DNA from: Phaeodactylum tricornutum CCAP 1055/1
Taxonomy: Eukaryota; Bacillariophyta; Bacillariophyceae; Surirellales; Neidiaceae
Length of the DNA: 64,000 nt
NCBI RefSeq assembly: GCF_000150955.2
Contig: NC_011678.1
Coordinates: forward strand, 329,518 to 393,517
Direction of reading: 5' to 3'
Shown here one piece after another: positions 42,031 through 52,763 of the stretch. Position numbers and translations under genes: made by a program. Within the stretch, counting starts at the first letter, position 1, and every line of letters starts with the position of its first letter. The notes below the pieces were generated by a model, which made no database searches, was not told where the DNA came from, and saw only the letters and a list, made by a program, of their open reading frames with translations.

Positions 42031-45000
42031 ATGAGCACTTCGAACTCATCTTTTGACCAAATGAAAAGCAAAGACGAGTCACTATCGAGCGGTAGAACTC
42101 AAACACGTTTTAGTTTCTATGAGGCGAGCGACTTTGTCGAGTACGCGGCGCCAAAAGAAGAGAACTGCAAAAGCCGATTCAACTTTTACGACGCACAAGA
42201 AGTCGTAGCCCAACAGCAACAAAAAACCGAAAAATGCTCAGAGCCAGTAGCTGCGACTCCGACGCGCAGCCTTAACCAGCCCAAGCCGGCAATTCCATCT
42301 ATCTCGCCTCCACAGCCTCACGAATGTTCTTCAAACGCGGGCGACTCTGTACATATACTGAAATTTTTTCAGGAGCACGAAAGTCAACGAGTTGAGGTCA
42401 CAGGAAACGGCAGTATTGGCGACAACATCGCAAAGAGCGACATCGGCGCCCAGGCGCACAGCAACAGCTCGGACGCTCCTGATCGTGCGGTAGTTTTATC
42501 GGCGACATCCAATGCGTATGAGGCCGCAATAAAAGAAGCTCTGGAACTCATTCGAGCTCATAGGTCCCAGAAACTACCTCAGCCGACGCAGAAGTTATTT
42601 GACGTTCGGTCCAAAGATGACACGATGGCTTCGATGCGGTTAGAAAAAGGTCTATCAGAAGAACCGTCCCCTTCTGATCAGCGGATGTTGCAAGCGCGTG
42701 ATTTGGATGCTTCGCTTACAGATTCGTCAAATTTACCGTGCGAAAACGGCGACGATTCTAGTATTTTGGCTGAAGCCTACCAAATGGAAATTGAAGCTCG
42801 ACGACGACAAAGGCAGGAGCGTATGGCGCGGTATGCTACCCGTTTGGCTGAACTCAAACATGAAGATGGCATGGAAGGTGAAGCTATATCAGTTGCAAGC
42901 GCTATGGCTTGGGTAGATACATTAGATTCAAAAACTTCAGTCACGAAATCGAAGAAAATTGAAACTTGTGCTAAATTGCAAGAGCAGCATCCGCAGTCGG
43001 CAGTTCCAGCAGCGCGGAATACCGACCCTATGAGCACGGCGGACTCAATATTGTCCTTTACACAGAAAGATGAGGAAATTCAGCGTGGAGTTGAGAGTGT
43101 GCTGATGGCCATTTTGGAACGAGCCAAGACCAGCCGTAGATGCTCAAACACAGTCTTAAATCAAGAGATTGAGCTCGACCCCTCGTGGCGACACGCGGAC
43201 GAAAGAAAACATAACTTATCTGAAGAAAGTTCCAAGGATGATGCTTTGGTGCAGACGATGGCGGATTTGCTGGATTCAAATTTGACGGATGGGTCGATTG
43301 CATCGGTTCAGGTTCAGGAAAAGCAAAGAGATCTGGTACACCGAAACGAAGCCACATATCACAAGCCAGAAGCCGCGTACGCCGATACCTTACATCCATT
43401 GGAAGTAATAGAAGTGGAGAACACTAGTACTGCATCTTCTTCATCGACTCATGGAATTGAGGTAGTCAGAAAAAATCCGTGGCTGGCAGGAGAAATTGCT
43501 GAGCTAGATGAAGTTGATGAATTAGACAACGTAATTAGAGGTCTGGGCCAGCGCGTTGAACGTGAGGATCTGAATGATAGAGTGCGCAGCCGTCTCGGTA
43601 GCAAAGACCTTGGATCTGCGTCACAAAATAGCCGCAACTCGGAAAGAGATCCGCTGGACGATTCCTTCGATCGAAAAGTTCGCAAAGTATTGAGCGGTGA
43701 GAAGGTGTTGGGCGACGGCTGTGAGGATTTCCGTTGTGATGTAGGCAGCAATGGCTCTGTAGAGAGCTTTAACAAGGAAGGAGACTCAGTCATTGACGAA
43801 ACAACTCAGAGTGATGCCGACTTCGCTGACGAAGACGCCGCGGAAGACGATAGCTACGTGCACAATGATGCTCTTGACAACGTTTTAGGCCCACTGAGTA
43901 GGGATAGCGGTGGGATAACAGGAGTCGTTCTTGAACCAGACTCACCGGAATTGAGAGCGCAGGTGATGGCGCCCCCTTCTACCATGGAATCTCTCTCTGG
44001 GGCCATGCCACTGGTCACTGGTCGAATATCATCAGAAGAAGAGACGGCCGAGTATCGAGACAGATTCGAAGCGAATGAGCTGATGCGTACTTTGTGTGCG
44101 CATCGTCTGCCTGTGGGAATCGATCAGACCGAGCAGCTCCTCAACCTGCGACCTGCGTGGGACGAAGCAAACGTTAATGAGCCGGGCTATAGAATCGTCC
44201 GTCTAACAACTAAGCAACTCGAGGGTGTGGAACGGGCATATGATGCTATGGTGAATAAATTAAATGAAAGTTCCGAGAGGAGCACCGACGAGGCGTTTGA
44301 ACGTGATCTTAATGCTGCTGAGGAGCTTCTCGATCGCGAGGAAAGGCGTCTGACAGCTTCTTACAAATCCAACGGCCCGTCCGATCATATTGCAGTCGGC
44401 TTTCTTACAGATGTGTTGGAAAACGAATCTCTTGGAGATGCAAGTAGCGAATCGCGATGCCTGAGTGGCTTCCCCGGCGTAAAATTGGCCGGTAAGGGTG
44501 AAATGGGCGATCTTGAGTATTTTTACCTGCCAATCATTTTCAAATCACATGTCACGGGGTTCGAGCCGACGAAGGATTTATTTTTGGAACAAGGGAATAT
44601 TGTTGCAGGCCAGTATCTTGTGGAAGGTGAACTTGGAAGCGCGGCTTTCAGTACGGCCTACCGATGCACTGACTTGAATTCTGATCAAGATAGCGACGGC
44701 GAACACGAAGAAGTTTGCCTGAAAGTGATCAAGAACACAAAGGATTTTTTTGACCAATCGTTGGACGAAATCAAAATATTGGAATTATTGCGACAGACTG
44801 GAAAGTGCAATGAGAATCATCTTATCGAGATGAAGACATTTTTCTACCACAGAGAGCATCTTATCATTGTGACAGAACTTCTTCGACAAAATCTCTTCGA
44901 GTTCGGCAAGTTCATTATTGAGGACAACGAAGAGCCGTACTTCACCATGAATCGACTTGCCTACATCACTCGGCAATGTCTTACTGCTCTACGCTTCGTT

Positions 45001-45705
45001 CATAATCTTGGCCTAGTTCACTCAGATGTGAAGCCGGAAAATATCCTTCTGGCAAGCTACAGCCGCGCGCAGATTAAGCTGATCGATTTTGGAAGTTCAT
45101 GCTACCTCACGGATCGGCAATCGTCATATATACAATCGAGGTCCTACCGCGCACCCGAAGTGGTGCTGGGCCTACCCTACGATGGACGCATCGACATTTG
45201 GTCGTTGGGCTGTGTTGTTGCTGAAATGTACACGGGGGAGGTGACCTTCCAGAATGACTCGATCGTTTCCATGTTGAGTCGAATTGAAGCTATATGCGGC
45301 GCATTTCCCTACCATATGATTGTACAGGGACGGCAAAGCGAAAATTTCTTTACCAAGCGTGGTCTTTTATTTGAAAGTCTCAGCGAGGAAGAAGAAACAA
45401 ATAATGATAGCCACCATTCGGACAAGGGCGAGCAAAACGTTGGCCGCAAGATCGACATATTCCAGCCCAAAGCGACTACTTTGGCCTCGCGTCTGGGATT
45501 CACGTCCGATTTATTGGAAAAGCTCGATAACGGCAAGACGCTGTCCAAAGACCTGACTCGACAAGCCATGTTTGTAGATTTTGTTCGAAAACTTCTAACG
45601 ATCGACCCCGAAGTTCGTCCAACAGCTGGTCAGGCTTTGGAGCACCCTTGGATGAAATATGCTTCAGCACTAAAGGAAGAGGACATACTTTATCCTTCGC
45701 GTTAA
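42031..45705 (+). CDS. DYRK-family protein kinase with long N-terminal region
   Basis: A 1224-residue protein. The first 850 residues are acidic and Ser-rich without a known domain, with several patches such as KSRFNFYDAQEVV that repeat the earlier RFSFYEASDFVEY. The kinase domain starts at about 865: GELGSAAFSTAY (glycine loop), VCLKVIKN (ATP Lys), LDEIKILELL, VHSDVKPENILL (catalytic loop), LIDFGSSCY (DFG), and activation loop SYIQSRSYRAPEV with the Y-x-Q/Y-R tyrosine site of DYRKs. The closing HPWM is normal. It matches the plant DYRKP group, which has FDQSLDEIK and FTMxRL motifs. DYRKs autophosphorylate the loop Tyr and then act on Ser/Thr. A GTG 12 bases upstream is not needed. Confidence 0.93.
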   Translation: MSTSNSSFDQMKSKDESLSSGRTQTRFSFYEASDFVEYAAPKEENCKSRFNFYDAQEVVAQQQQKTEKCSEPVAATPTRSLNQPKPAIPSISPPQPHECSSNAGDSVHILKFFQEHESQRVEVTGNGSIGDNIAKSDIGAQAHSNSSDAPDRAVVLSATSNAYEAAIKEALELIRAHRSQKLPQPTQKLFDVRSKDDTMASMRLEKGLSEEPSPSDQRMLQARDLDASLTDSSNLPCENGDDSSILAEAYQMEIEARRRQRQERMARYATRLAELKHEDGMEGEAISVASAMAWVDTLDSKTSVTKSKKIETCAKLQEQHPQSAVPAARNTDPMSTADSILSFTQKDEEIQRGVESVLMAILERAKTSRRCSNTVLNQEIELDPSWRHADERKHNLSEESSKDDALVQTMADLLDSNLTDGSIASVQVQEKQRDLVHRNEATYHKPEAAYADTLHPLEVIEVENTSTASSSSTHGIEVVRKNPWLAGEIAELDEVDELDNVIRGLGQRVEREDLNDRVRSRLGSKDLGSASQNSRNSERDPLDDSFDRKVRKVLSGEKVLGDGCEDFRCDVGSNGSVESFNKEGDSVIDETTQSDADFADEDAAEDDSYVHNDALDNVLGPLSRDSGGITGVVLEPDSPELRAQVMAPPSTMESLSGAMPLVTGRISSEEETAEYRDRFEANELMRTLCAHRLPVGIDQTEQLLNLRPAWDEANVNEPGYRIVRLTTKQLEGVERAYDAMVNKLNESSERSTDEAFERDLNAAEELLDREERRLTASYKSNGPSDHIAVGFLTDVLENESLGDASSESRCLSGFPGVKLAGKGEMGDLEYFYLPIIFKSHVTGFEPTKDLFLEQGNIVAGQYLVEGELGSAAFSTAYRCTDLNSDQDSDGEHEEVCLKVIKNTKDFFDQSLDEIKILELLRQTGKCNENHLIEMKTFFYHREHLIIVTELLRQNLFEFGKFIIEDNEEPYFTMNRLAYITRQCLTALRFVHNLGLVHSDVKPENILLASYSRAQIKLIDFGSSCYLTDRQSSYIQSRSYRAPEVVLGLPYDGRIDIWSLGCVVAEMYTGEVTFQNDSIVSMLSRIEAICGAFPYHMIVQGRQSENFFTKRGLLFESLSEEEETNNDSHHSDKGEQNVGRKIDIFQPKATTLASRLGFTSDLLEKLDNGKTLSKDLTRQAMFVDFVRKLLTIDPEVRPTAGQALEHPWMKYASALKEEDILYPSR

Positions 45706-45885
45706 CGTAAAAGGTTAGGTGCTTTTGATGTTTTGTATTTGGTAGTGCTGAATCAATAAGTACTACGTAACGTGATCAAAAGTAGCGTTTACGAACGATC
45801 TAAAGAAATATCTTCAAACAAAGAGCGAACATATTGCGGCAATTTACAAAACTATTCTTTGCCGGCCCGAGCAAAAAGAAAGCCC

Positions 45886-47518
45886 TCACGTCGCTCCGTG
45901 AGTCATCATAACGTTGGCGACTCGCAGGAAGCCTTGAATGTTGGCTCCGGCGAAGAGATCGCCCCGGACGTTAAATTCGGTGGCTGTGCGTTTGACATCC
46001 TTGTAAATTCGGGCCACGTGTTCGGCGAGCATTTCGTCTGTGGCACCGACCCCTACCGCGTGCACAATAGCCGATCCGGTCAAGGTGACGTTGTGTGGTC
46101 CGTACATGAGTCCACGCTTCTTCAGGAGCTTGCGACCACTGTGCGTGACGGCTGAATGCCCACCTTCAATGATACCTTGACAACCGTTGTCCGCGAGCTT
46201 GTCCACCACGGCTTCGTTTACATCCTGCATGGCGCCACACGGAAAGCATAGATCACAGGGAATATCAAAAATGTCCTTGGGGTTGTTGAATTCTGCAGTG
46301 GTGGAAGAGATGATATATCGCCCGAGCAAAGCGCCGCGTTCGTTTTTGATTTTATCAATCGTCTTGAGCTGTCCGGGGGTGATCCCGTTGGGTTCATACA
46401 CGTGTCCACTGGCGTCGGAAAAGGTCAAGGGAATAGCCCCGTACTCCAGCAATTTCTTGGCGACGGAGCGAGCCACCTTGCCGCCTCCCACAATCAGACA
46501 ACGCTTGCCCTCTAGCGAATCACCCTTGTCTTCCAACATTTGCTTGGCGAAGTGGACGACTCCAAACCCAGGAGCCTATAAAGCAAGAGTACAAAGGTGA
46601 GTGAGCATTAGTGCAGTCGGTATCAACAGCATTCTGGCTGACATTGGTAGGTTAAAAGCCTGCAGTTTGCTAGTTGACCCTAGTACGTACTTCGTGAAAG
46701 GCCCCGGACAAAAAGTATCGTCCCGCCGCACTGGCCTTGACATTGATTCGCTTGTACTGTCCAAAAAGGTAGCCCATTTCTTCCTGCGAAACACCCATAC
46801 CCATGTAGGGCAGATCTTGGTCCGGTCCAATGTACTTGGCGAGTTCAGTCATGTAGGATTGACAAAATCGCTGGAGTTCGGCTTCGGACTTGTCGAGGGG
46901 GTTGAAATCGGATCCCCCGACGGCGGCGCCAATATCAAAGCCCGTCAGGGCGTTGGAAAAGATGCTGTCGTATCCCAACGCCTTCATAACGCCATTGTTA
47001 ATGTGGGAGCCAAAGTGCAAAGCTCCTTCGTAGGGGCCCAGAGAGGAACTGTACTGAATACGGTAGCCGCGGTTCATTCGCACCACACCCGTGTCATCAA
47101 TCCAGGCGACGCGAAACTGGATATGGCGTTCCGGTTCGAGGAGCGTTTTGGCTACAAAGGCGTACTTGGGGTTGCGGTCGAAAATCGGCGAGAGCGTTTG
47201 CAAGTGCGAGGCGACGGACTCGATGTAAGCCTTTTCGTGCGAATCGCGTCGCATGGCTTCGTCAACGAGGAGCTGTGCGGCTTCCGAGCCAGTGCGGAAG
47301 CGCACATCGCCCTGTCGACGAAAGAGTGGCTTGTTCCGCCAGGATTTAGAAACCTTCATGGTTTGGTGGACGCCGTCTTCGCCCGTGACGAGAGACTTGC
47401 GGGGACCCGGGTCGGTGGTGGACAAGGTAACCCGCGCGATGCGTACGGGGGTCGCCGGTGCGGGGCTGCGCGACAGCGTTCGCGCCGAAGCCTGCGAGAG
47501 GCGAGTCAGAGACATCAT
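45886..47518 (-). CDS. Glutamate dehydrogenase-like protein with altered active site
   Basis: Exons complement 47518-46691 and 46575-45886, with a 115-bp intron (GAA|GTACGTAC ... TTTATAG), give 505 residues. The Ser/Arg-rich N-terminus (MMSLTRLSQASARTLSRSPA) looks mitochondrial. The fold is clearly hexameric NADP-type GDH: RFCQSYMTELAKYIGPDQDL, YLFGQYKRI, the dinucleotide site CLIVGGGKVARSVAKKL, and the final FAGANIQGFLRVANVMM. Yet the substrate pocket is rewritten. The conserved PMGGxKGGSDF becomes DIGAAVGGSDF (Val near 200 in place of the substrate Lys), and PAGDxGVG becomes PYMGMGVS (Gly near 240 in place of the catalytic Asp). The RPEATGYG entry to the NADP domain reads HEAPGFG. Only the Lys in NPLDKS remains. 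Normal GDH activity is doubtful. Confidence 0.9.
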
Positions 47519-48048
47519 GATGGAGACTTGACTCACTCGTCAAGAAGAACTACGGACGGTATGGTGGCTGCAACAGTGGCGAGAGCTGTCTTACTGCTGT
47601 GAGGAACAAACGCGCAAGCGCATCGCGAATTTCGTACTTCGTATCTTTGGTCGTCGGTCGGTCCGTAATTCCGCCCCACACACAGCTGGTTGCGCAAGTT
47701 CTCGGGCCTCGATTTTTGTTATTGGGAGCGGTGCTGACAACATTCCCGTTCATTTCGACGAGTCATGAAGTGTACGTCATATAATTATAAAGTTCTGGTT
47801 GTGAATTCCTGTGAAGGTCAGTGTGACGCCCGTGTCATCATATCTTACCCAGTACTTGACGATTCAAAGGTAACAAACAACTCGATCTGACAACATCACA
47901 GTCAAAACACGTCCGTGACGAAAGGGGGTCCTTTGGATACCGAAAACAATGGCAATCGATCGATAAACCAATCGCTACGTTCCTACCAACACTCATCCTT
48001 TGGCAGAGACATACAATCGAAAAAAATCATCTTGTTGCGAACGCAATC
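47519..48048. other. Divergent promoter region, GDH-like and phosphate translocator genes
   Basis: About 530 bp between two divergent start codons. No coding sequence was recognised. Confidence 0.5.
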
Positions 48049-49545
48049 ATGAGGTTTGCAGCATGGCTCGTTATACTTACGGGGACGTTCGTGGAGGCCG
48101 ACAGGGTACAGTCTACTCAACCACAATCGGCATCCAACTTTGGGAAACCCCCACGGAACTGGGTGTCATCTTCGGCTGCATCGGGTAGCCGTGGCACCTT
48201 GACGATTGAATCCGCGACGGGGATGGATCATTCGCAACGCACCCGAAGGACGACACTGGACACGCGGGGTGGTGCAGCGACCAAGACGACGAACGTCAAG
48301 TTGCGCGTCGCATCGTCCCGCGCGGTCGTCGCACCTACCGCTGCGCCCCATCCATTGCTCCACACACTCAAGGTTGGCTTCTACTTTGCTCTCTGGTACG
48401 CACTCAACATTGTCTACAACAGTACGTAAATTGGTATTGGCAGACCAAGTGTGCCGTGTGCGTCATGCCCGTAGCAGCGTGCAACCCAAGTCGCTCACGT
48501 TCGCTTTCGCCATTTTTTTTATGTACAGTCCTGAATAAGAAGTTGTTGAACGTGCTGCCCTCACCCGTTACGGTCGGATCGATTCAATTCGGTGTCGGCT
48601 GTTTCTACGTGTTGCTCGTGTGGGCTTTGAAACTCCGTCCCGCTCCGACCTTGACGTCGCAAGGTAAGGCGGCCGTTCAGAAGGTCGGTTTTTGGCATTG
48701 CACCGGTCAGCTCGCGTCTATGGTGAGTCTCGGTGCCGGGCCCGTTTCCTTTACCCACATTGTCAAGGCTCTGGAACCGTTCTTTTCGGCAGTCGTTTCG
48801 GCTCTCGCATTTGGTACATGGATGAAACCGCAAGTGTACGCAACGCTCTTGCCCGTCGTGGGTGGAGTCGGATACGCTTGCCTAAAGGAACGGTCTTTTT
48901 CCTGGTTGGCCTTTTACATGGCCATGGGAAGTAACCTCGCCTTTGCCCTTCGGGCCGTCTTGTCCAAGGTTGCCATGTCCTCGGGAGCCAACGTGGGCAC
49001 AAACATTTCGTCGACCAACGTTTTTGCCATGGTCACCCTAGCGGCCTTTGTGTGGTCTATTCCCATGGCACTCGTGACCGAAGGACGTAGCTTTGGTACA
49101 TTGTGGAATAAGGCATTGTCGCAACAATCGGCTGCCGATCTTTGCAAAGCATTGTTCGTATCGGGCATGTTTCATTACTTGAATAATGAAGTCATGTATT
49201 TGGCGTTGGGTAACGTCCATCCCGTAACGTTGGCGGTAGGGAATACCATGAAGCGAGTGATCATGTAAGTGTACACATTGGAAAACATTTGTCAATGGCC
49301 GATTACCCCTCTATCCGTTACGTAACAATCACTCACAAAATCTCGGATTGTATTGTCTGGGTTCGATGGTTTTTAGTATGGTGGCCTCCGTTATGGTATT
49401 TCAAAACGAAATTACGCCGCAGGCCGCTGTAGGGTCCGCGATTGGGATCGCTGGCGTCCTTCTCTACTCCCTCACCAAACAGTACTACGAAAAACTGGAG
49501 GCTAAACGGTACGACGCAATCAAGCAGACTCGCAAGAAACGATAG
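48049..49545 (+). CDS. TPT: Triose-phosphate/phosphate translocator-type carrier
   Basis: Exons 48049-48421, 48529-49264 and 49377-49545, with introns of 107 and 112 bp (GTACGT...TACAG; GTAAGT...TTTTAG), give 425 residues. The family signature is rebuilt across intron 1 (FALWYALNIVYNILNKKLLN) and across intron 2 (TLAVGNTMKRVIIMVASV, with the substrate-binding Lys-Arg pair). A signal peptide (MRFAAWLVILTGTFVEA) precedes a Ser/Thr-rich stretch of about 90 residues and about eight to ten membrane helices. Plant TPTs exchange triose phosphates or phosphoglycerate for phosphate across the plastid envelope. The signal peptide here suggests a plastid membrane; which of the diatom's four membranes cannot be read from sequence. 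Confidence 0.93.
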
Positions 49546-49644
49546 AAGTAAGGCGCTAAAGACGCTCCTTTAATAAGCTCCCGTCAAACATGCTAACCAA
49601 CCCTCTGTACGTACTGCCAAAACAGTTTTTTTGGCCACGTTTGC

Positions 49645-50882
49645 TCAGTAATCGTCGGCATCTTCGAAATCTTCCAAGTCTTCGCCGTCGCTGGCACCGT
49701 CCTCGCCGTCACCGGATGAAATCTTGGCCTTGTCCATGAGCCGTTCATTCTGTGCCTGTGCGAATTGCAGAGCTTGCTGAGCCTTCCACCGCAACGCAAT
49801 GTTCAGCGTGGCTCCGAGACAGCACCAAACGGAAAAATATAAATTTGATCCGGGAATGGAGCGATTGATGGTGTCGTAGCAATTGTACGTGAGGCGCTCT
49901 TGATCGCTGCCCACCAACGAAATGGTGCAGTTCTCCAATTCTGTTATTTGGATCCCGTATAACTGGTTGTCAATATTCCGACATCCAGAGCCCCCGAGTG
50001 TGGACCCAATTCCGCCTTCTTGTGTAATTATAGAAACACCAATGATCCACAGGACAATCAAGACCACGCAACATGACAATTCCTGCCAGCCTCCCTGCTT
50101 GAAAAACTCAATAAATTTATAGTGCACACAGATCCAACCAATTGATAGACATGTCGAAACAATCCCAATTACGACACCAGCTATGGCTTGGTCCTGCTTT
50201 ATTGAGTAAAGGTGCAACAGCATGTCAATTGACGAGCCCAAAGAAACTACCGATGATAGAAACAAAATGTACCAGCTTTTTAGTGTTGCACTCAGCCCGG
50301 TCATCTCAGCAAAGGACAGAACGTCCTTCTCCGTTGACCACTTGTTGAGTGTATAGGCGCAAGAAGCCGGAACTAACCATGACGAAAAGTAGATGTTGTT
50401 TGCCTGAAATTAGATAGAAAAAGGTTGGCGTCGAAATCACAAGTAATAGCGGCGCGCCTATCAATGGACAAAAGTACCTTGTATGCAATGCCGTTCACTT
50501 GCGTTATGTACGCAACTCCCACGAGCCACCACAAGCTAACAAAAAGCAATACATATCCTTCAAGTTTCCCATCCATCGCTTTGGTGAAGCTAAAGGTTTC
50601 AACTCCGCATTGTGTCCGATCCAGTATTAGGATTAAGAGAGCGAAGACGAAGGAAAAGACTCCAAAGCATAAACAGAATCCCCATTCTCCGGAAAAGTCA
50701 CTCTGTTGATCGATGTTGCTGATAGAACTCAAATTAATGAGCGATGAAATCAATATTAAACAGTACCCCTTCCAACGAGGATTGTATTGCGGTGGCGGCT
50801 TTTTCTTCTTGTTCTCCTCTGCTTTTAGTTTAGACTGCTGTGAGGAGATTTGGGTGGTTGGCGATGATTCTAATTTGCTCAT
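49645..50882 (-). CDS. Internally duplicated multi-span membrane protein, unknown function
   Basis: Exons complement 50882-50478 and 50403-49645, with a 74-bp intron (AAG|GTACTT ... TTTCAG), give 387 residues. The N-terminal 35 residues are Lys/Gln-rich, and the end is acidic (Asp/Glu/Gly). Two halves of about four helices each look related: the first has LLFVSLWWLVGVAYITQVNG then NNIYFSSWLVPA, the second LIVLWIIGVSIITQEGGIG then SNLYFSVWCCLGA. No transporter motif is recognised. Without splicing neither half is complete. The protein is likely a membrane component of unknown compartment. Confidence 0.8.
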
Positions 50883-51448
50883 GGTCTTATGCTGTTTTCA
50901 TTACTCTCGGTAAGAGAAAGATATGAGAGAATAGAGTTGTCAACGCTTTTCCTGATCTGTTCGTCGTTTTGCCATAGCCATTTTCACCAAAAACCAAACT
51001 CCACAGAATTCATGATTCGATACATCGCGACTCACGATAGAAAGAATGGAGTTCAATTAGTGACATAGAGAGTCAGTCTTAAGACGGATAGGTAACAGCA
51101 AATGAAAATAATAATAAATCATTCAGTCTTAAAGACAGAATCTAAGGATAGGGTGTAGGACGTAATTACTTTCCACGCCTCTGTAACAGTAAACGAGCTG
51201 ACAGCGTGGGCGGCGATTTGCCATGGCAGAAGCACATCTCTGAGCTGCTCTAAGGAAAGCGGTATACTAGATAAAGGGCTCGTACTCAGGTTCCAAAAAT
51301 CACTAGGTCTTGTTCGAGACCGACATGGCATGCCTCATAAGGGACAATCACTTTATTCCCACGAATTTCGTTTCAGGCTCAAATGCGCTCTATGTAAAAG
51401 CAAAGTCACAATCAAGCCGTTTTGACTGTTTTGACCGCCTGCTTTGTA
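50883..51448. other. Intergenic region, about 0.57 kb
   Basis: AT-rich, with no recognisable gene. The 70-residue minus-strand ORF at 51119-51331 has no supporting feature. Confidence 0.5.
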
Positions 51449-52204
51449 TCAGCCTCCCTTCTTGAGCCTACTCTGCCTTAATCTACGTCTTTTTGAAGTA
51501 TGTCTCACAGTCTTTGACTCCCTGGAGTCATCTTTGTGTTCGGATCCCCTTGCACTCTCATGTTTTAGAGTGCTTTGCTTTCCTGGAAGTGACGCCCGCT
51601 GATTGCCTGCGCTTCGTGCCGCTAAGGACGGAAAGTTCTCACCCTTAGAGATAAAGAGTAGCGGAGCGCATCTCAGGCAAAGGCATAACTTTACCAGCTC
51701 GATTTTCTGTATCGCATGCTCGTTATAGGAAAATGGAACTTCAAAATTGGAGAGGTGCACACCATGGGCCACGCATTTGAGTCTCTCACATTCCTCTTGC
51801 TCTGTTTCCGGAGGCGGTAGGCGAAGATATTCTGAAATATCGTTTTGTTGAGTATTGTTAGCATCCCCTTCGACGGGACTCGATACGTGAGAAGGGCATT
51901 TTTTGTTGCCACACGACTGTGATCCTTTTCCGATCCGCACTTCGTGTTCGGTTCGCCATCGTAGGCCAAGCTGCTTCTCTCGCGCCTTAGAGAAGTCTGC
52001 CAATACATAGTCTTTATAAAGATGATCGTGATAACGTTTCACCATCCGCTCTTGCCAAGTGTCACCTTGCGGGTGAGTCGAGATACTAGATTCTTCGTTG
52101 GCCGCCGCGTTCGGCAGGAACTGATAGTGTCGTTCCAGCTCACCATAGTCTGCGGCACTAACAACCGACCGAAATTCTCGTTTCTTGCTGTGTTCTGTAG
52201 ACAT
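51449..52204 (-). CDS. FRA10AC1: FRA10AC1 family nuclear protein
   Basis: A 251-residue protein. Conserved features of FRA10AC1 appear in order: TWQERMVKRYHDHLYKDYVL, ADFSKAREKQLGLRWRTEHE, VRIGKGSQSCGNKKC, then NFEVPFSYNEHAIQKIELVK and LCLCLRC. The Cys pairs (CGNKKC and CLRC) could bind zinc. The tail is basic (SKRRRLRQSRLKKGG), fitting a nuclear location. FRA10AC1 is linked to spliceosome complexes in humans. An insertion of about 40 residues lies between the GNKKC and NFEVPF blocks. Confidence 0.92.
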   Translation of the reverse strand: MSTEHSKKREFRSVVSAADYGELERHYQFLPNAAANEESSISTHPQGDTWQERMVKRYHDHLYKDYVLADFSKAREKQLGLRWRTEHEVRIGKGSQSCGNKKCPSHVSSPVEGDANNTQQNDISEYLRLPPPETEQEECERLKCVAHGVHLSNFEVPFSYNEHAIQKIELVKLCLCLRCAPLLFISKGENFPSLAARSAGNQRASLPGKQSTLKHESARGSEHKDDSRESKTVRHTSKRRRLRQSRLKKGG

Positions 52205-52763
52205 CTACCGTCTGTTTGGTAATCACTGGGTAGATTGGAAGTTGTGGCACTGGAAACGAGGTCAAATTTTGTGTTGACGGTGACGGAACTGCCAGGCTTT
52301 CGAAAACGCTGGCGATTCCCGCATTGCATTCTCGTGAACGACGTCACAACGAAACTTGACTAATCAGAGCAAGACATTTTTGCCAAATCAACGTGTGAAT
52401 CTAGCATTTGACGTCATCGATACCGTTGAAGCTCTGTAAGCCACGGAAAACCCGGCGTCCGGCGGACTCCAGAAACTTGGAATGGACCGGGCCTTGTGGT
52501 CTGGAGTCCTCCTCCTTGAACGAACCGAGACGTACCCTTTTGTACGTCTTGAAATAGTGAATGCAATCGAGAAGTTATTGGGCTTTGTTTCCATGGGCTG
52601 GAGCGGCTCAATGTGGTCTTCGACACGGCGAAAGTGCCGCGTCGGCACGAAGCGATTCCCATGCATTCCAAATGGCCGTTGTTGCGTACACCATTCCGAG
52701 TCAGACAATTCTCTGCCAGAAGATATGATTGTATATTCAAGGCTCGGGAAGAGACCAATTGCG
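52205..52763. other. Divergent promoter region, FRA10AC1 and NUMOD3 genes
   Basis: Includes a CRE palindrome at 52409-52416 and a further GACGTCA about 80 bases upstream. The in-frame sequence from 52482 precedes the signal-peptide Met of the NUMOD3 gene and has no features of its own. Confidence 0.45.
52409..52416. promoter_or_regulatory. CRE palindrome TGACGTCA
   Basis: A perfect CRE about 205 bp from the FRA10AC1 ATG and 350 bp before the chosen NUMOD3 ATG. Regulatory role inferred from motif only. Confidence 0.35.

Noticed and set aside
46601-47602. Long plus-strand ORF of 333 aa
   Set aside because: It is antisense to the GDH-like gene, whose minus-strand protein has clear family motifs and splice sites.
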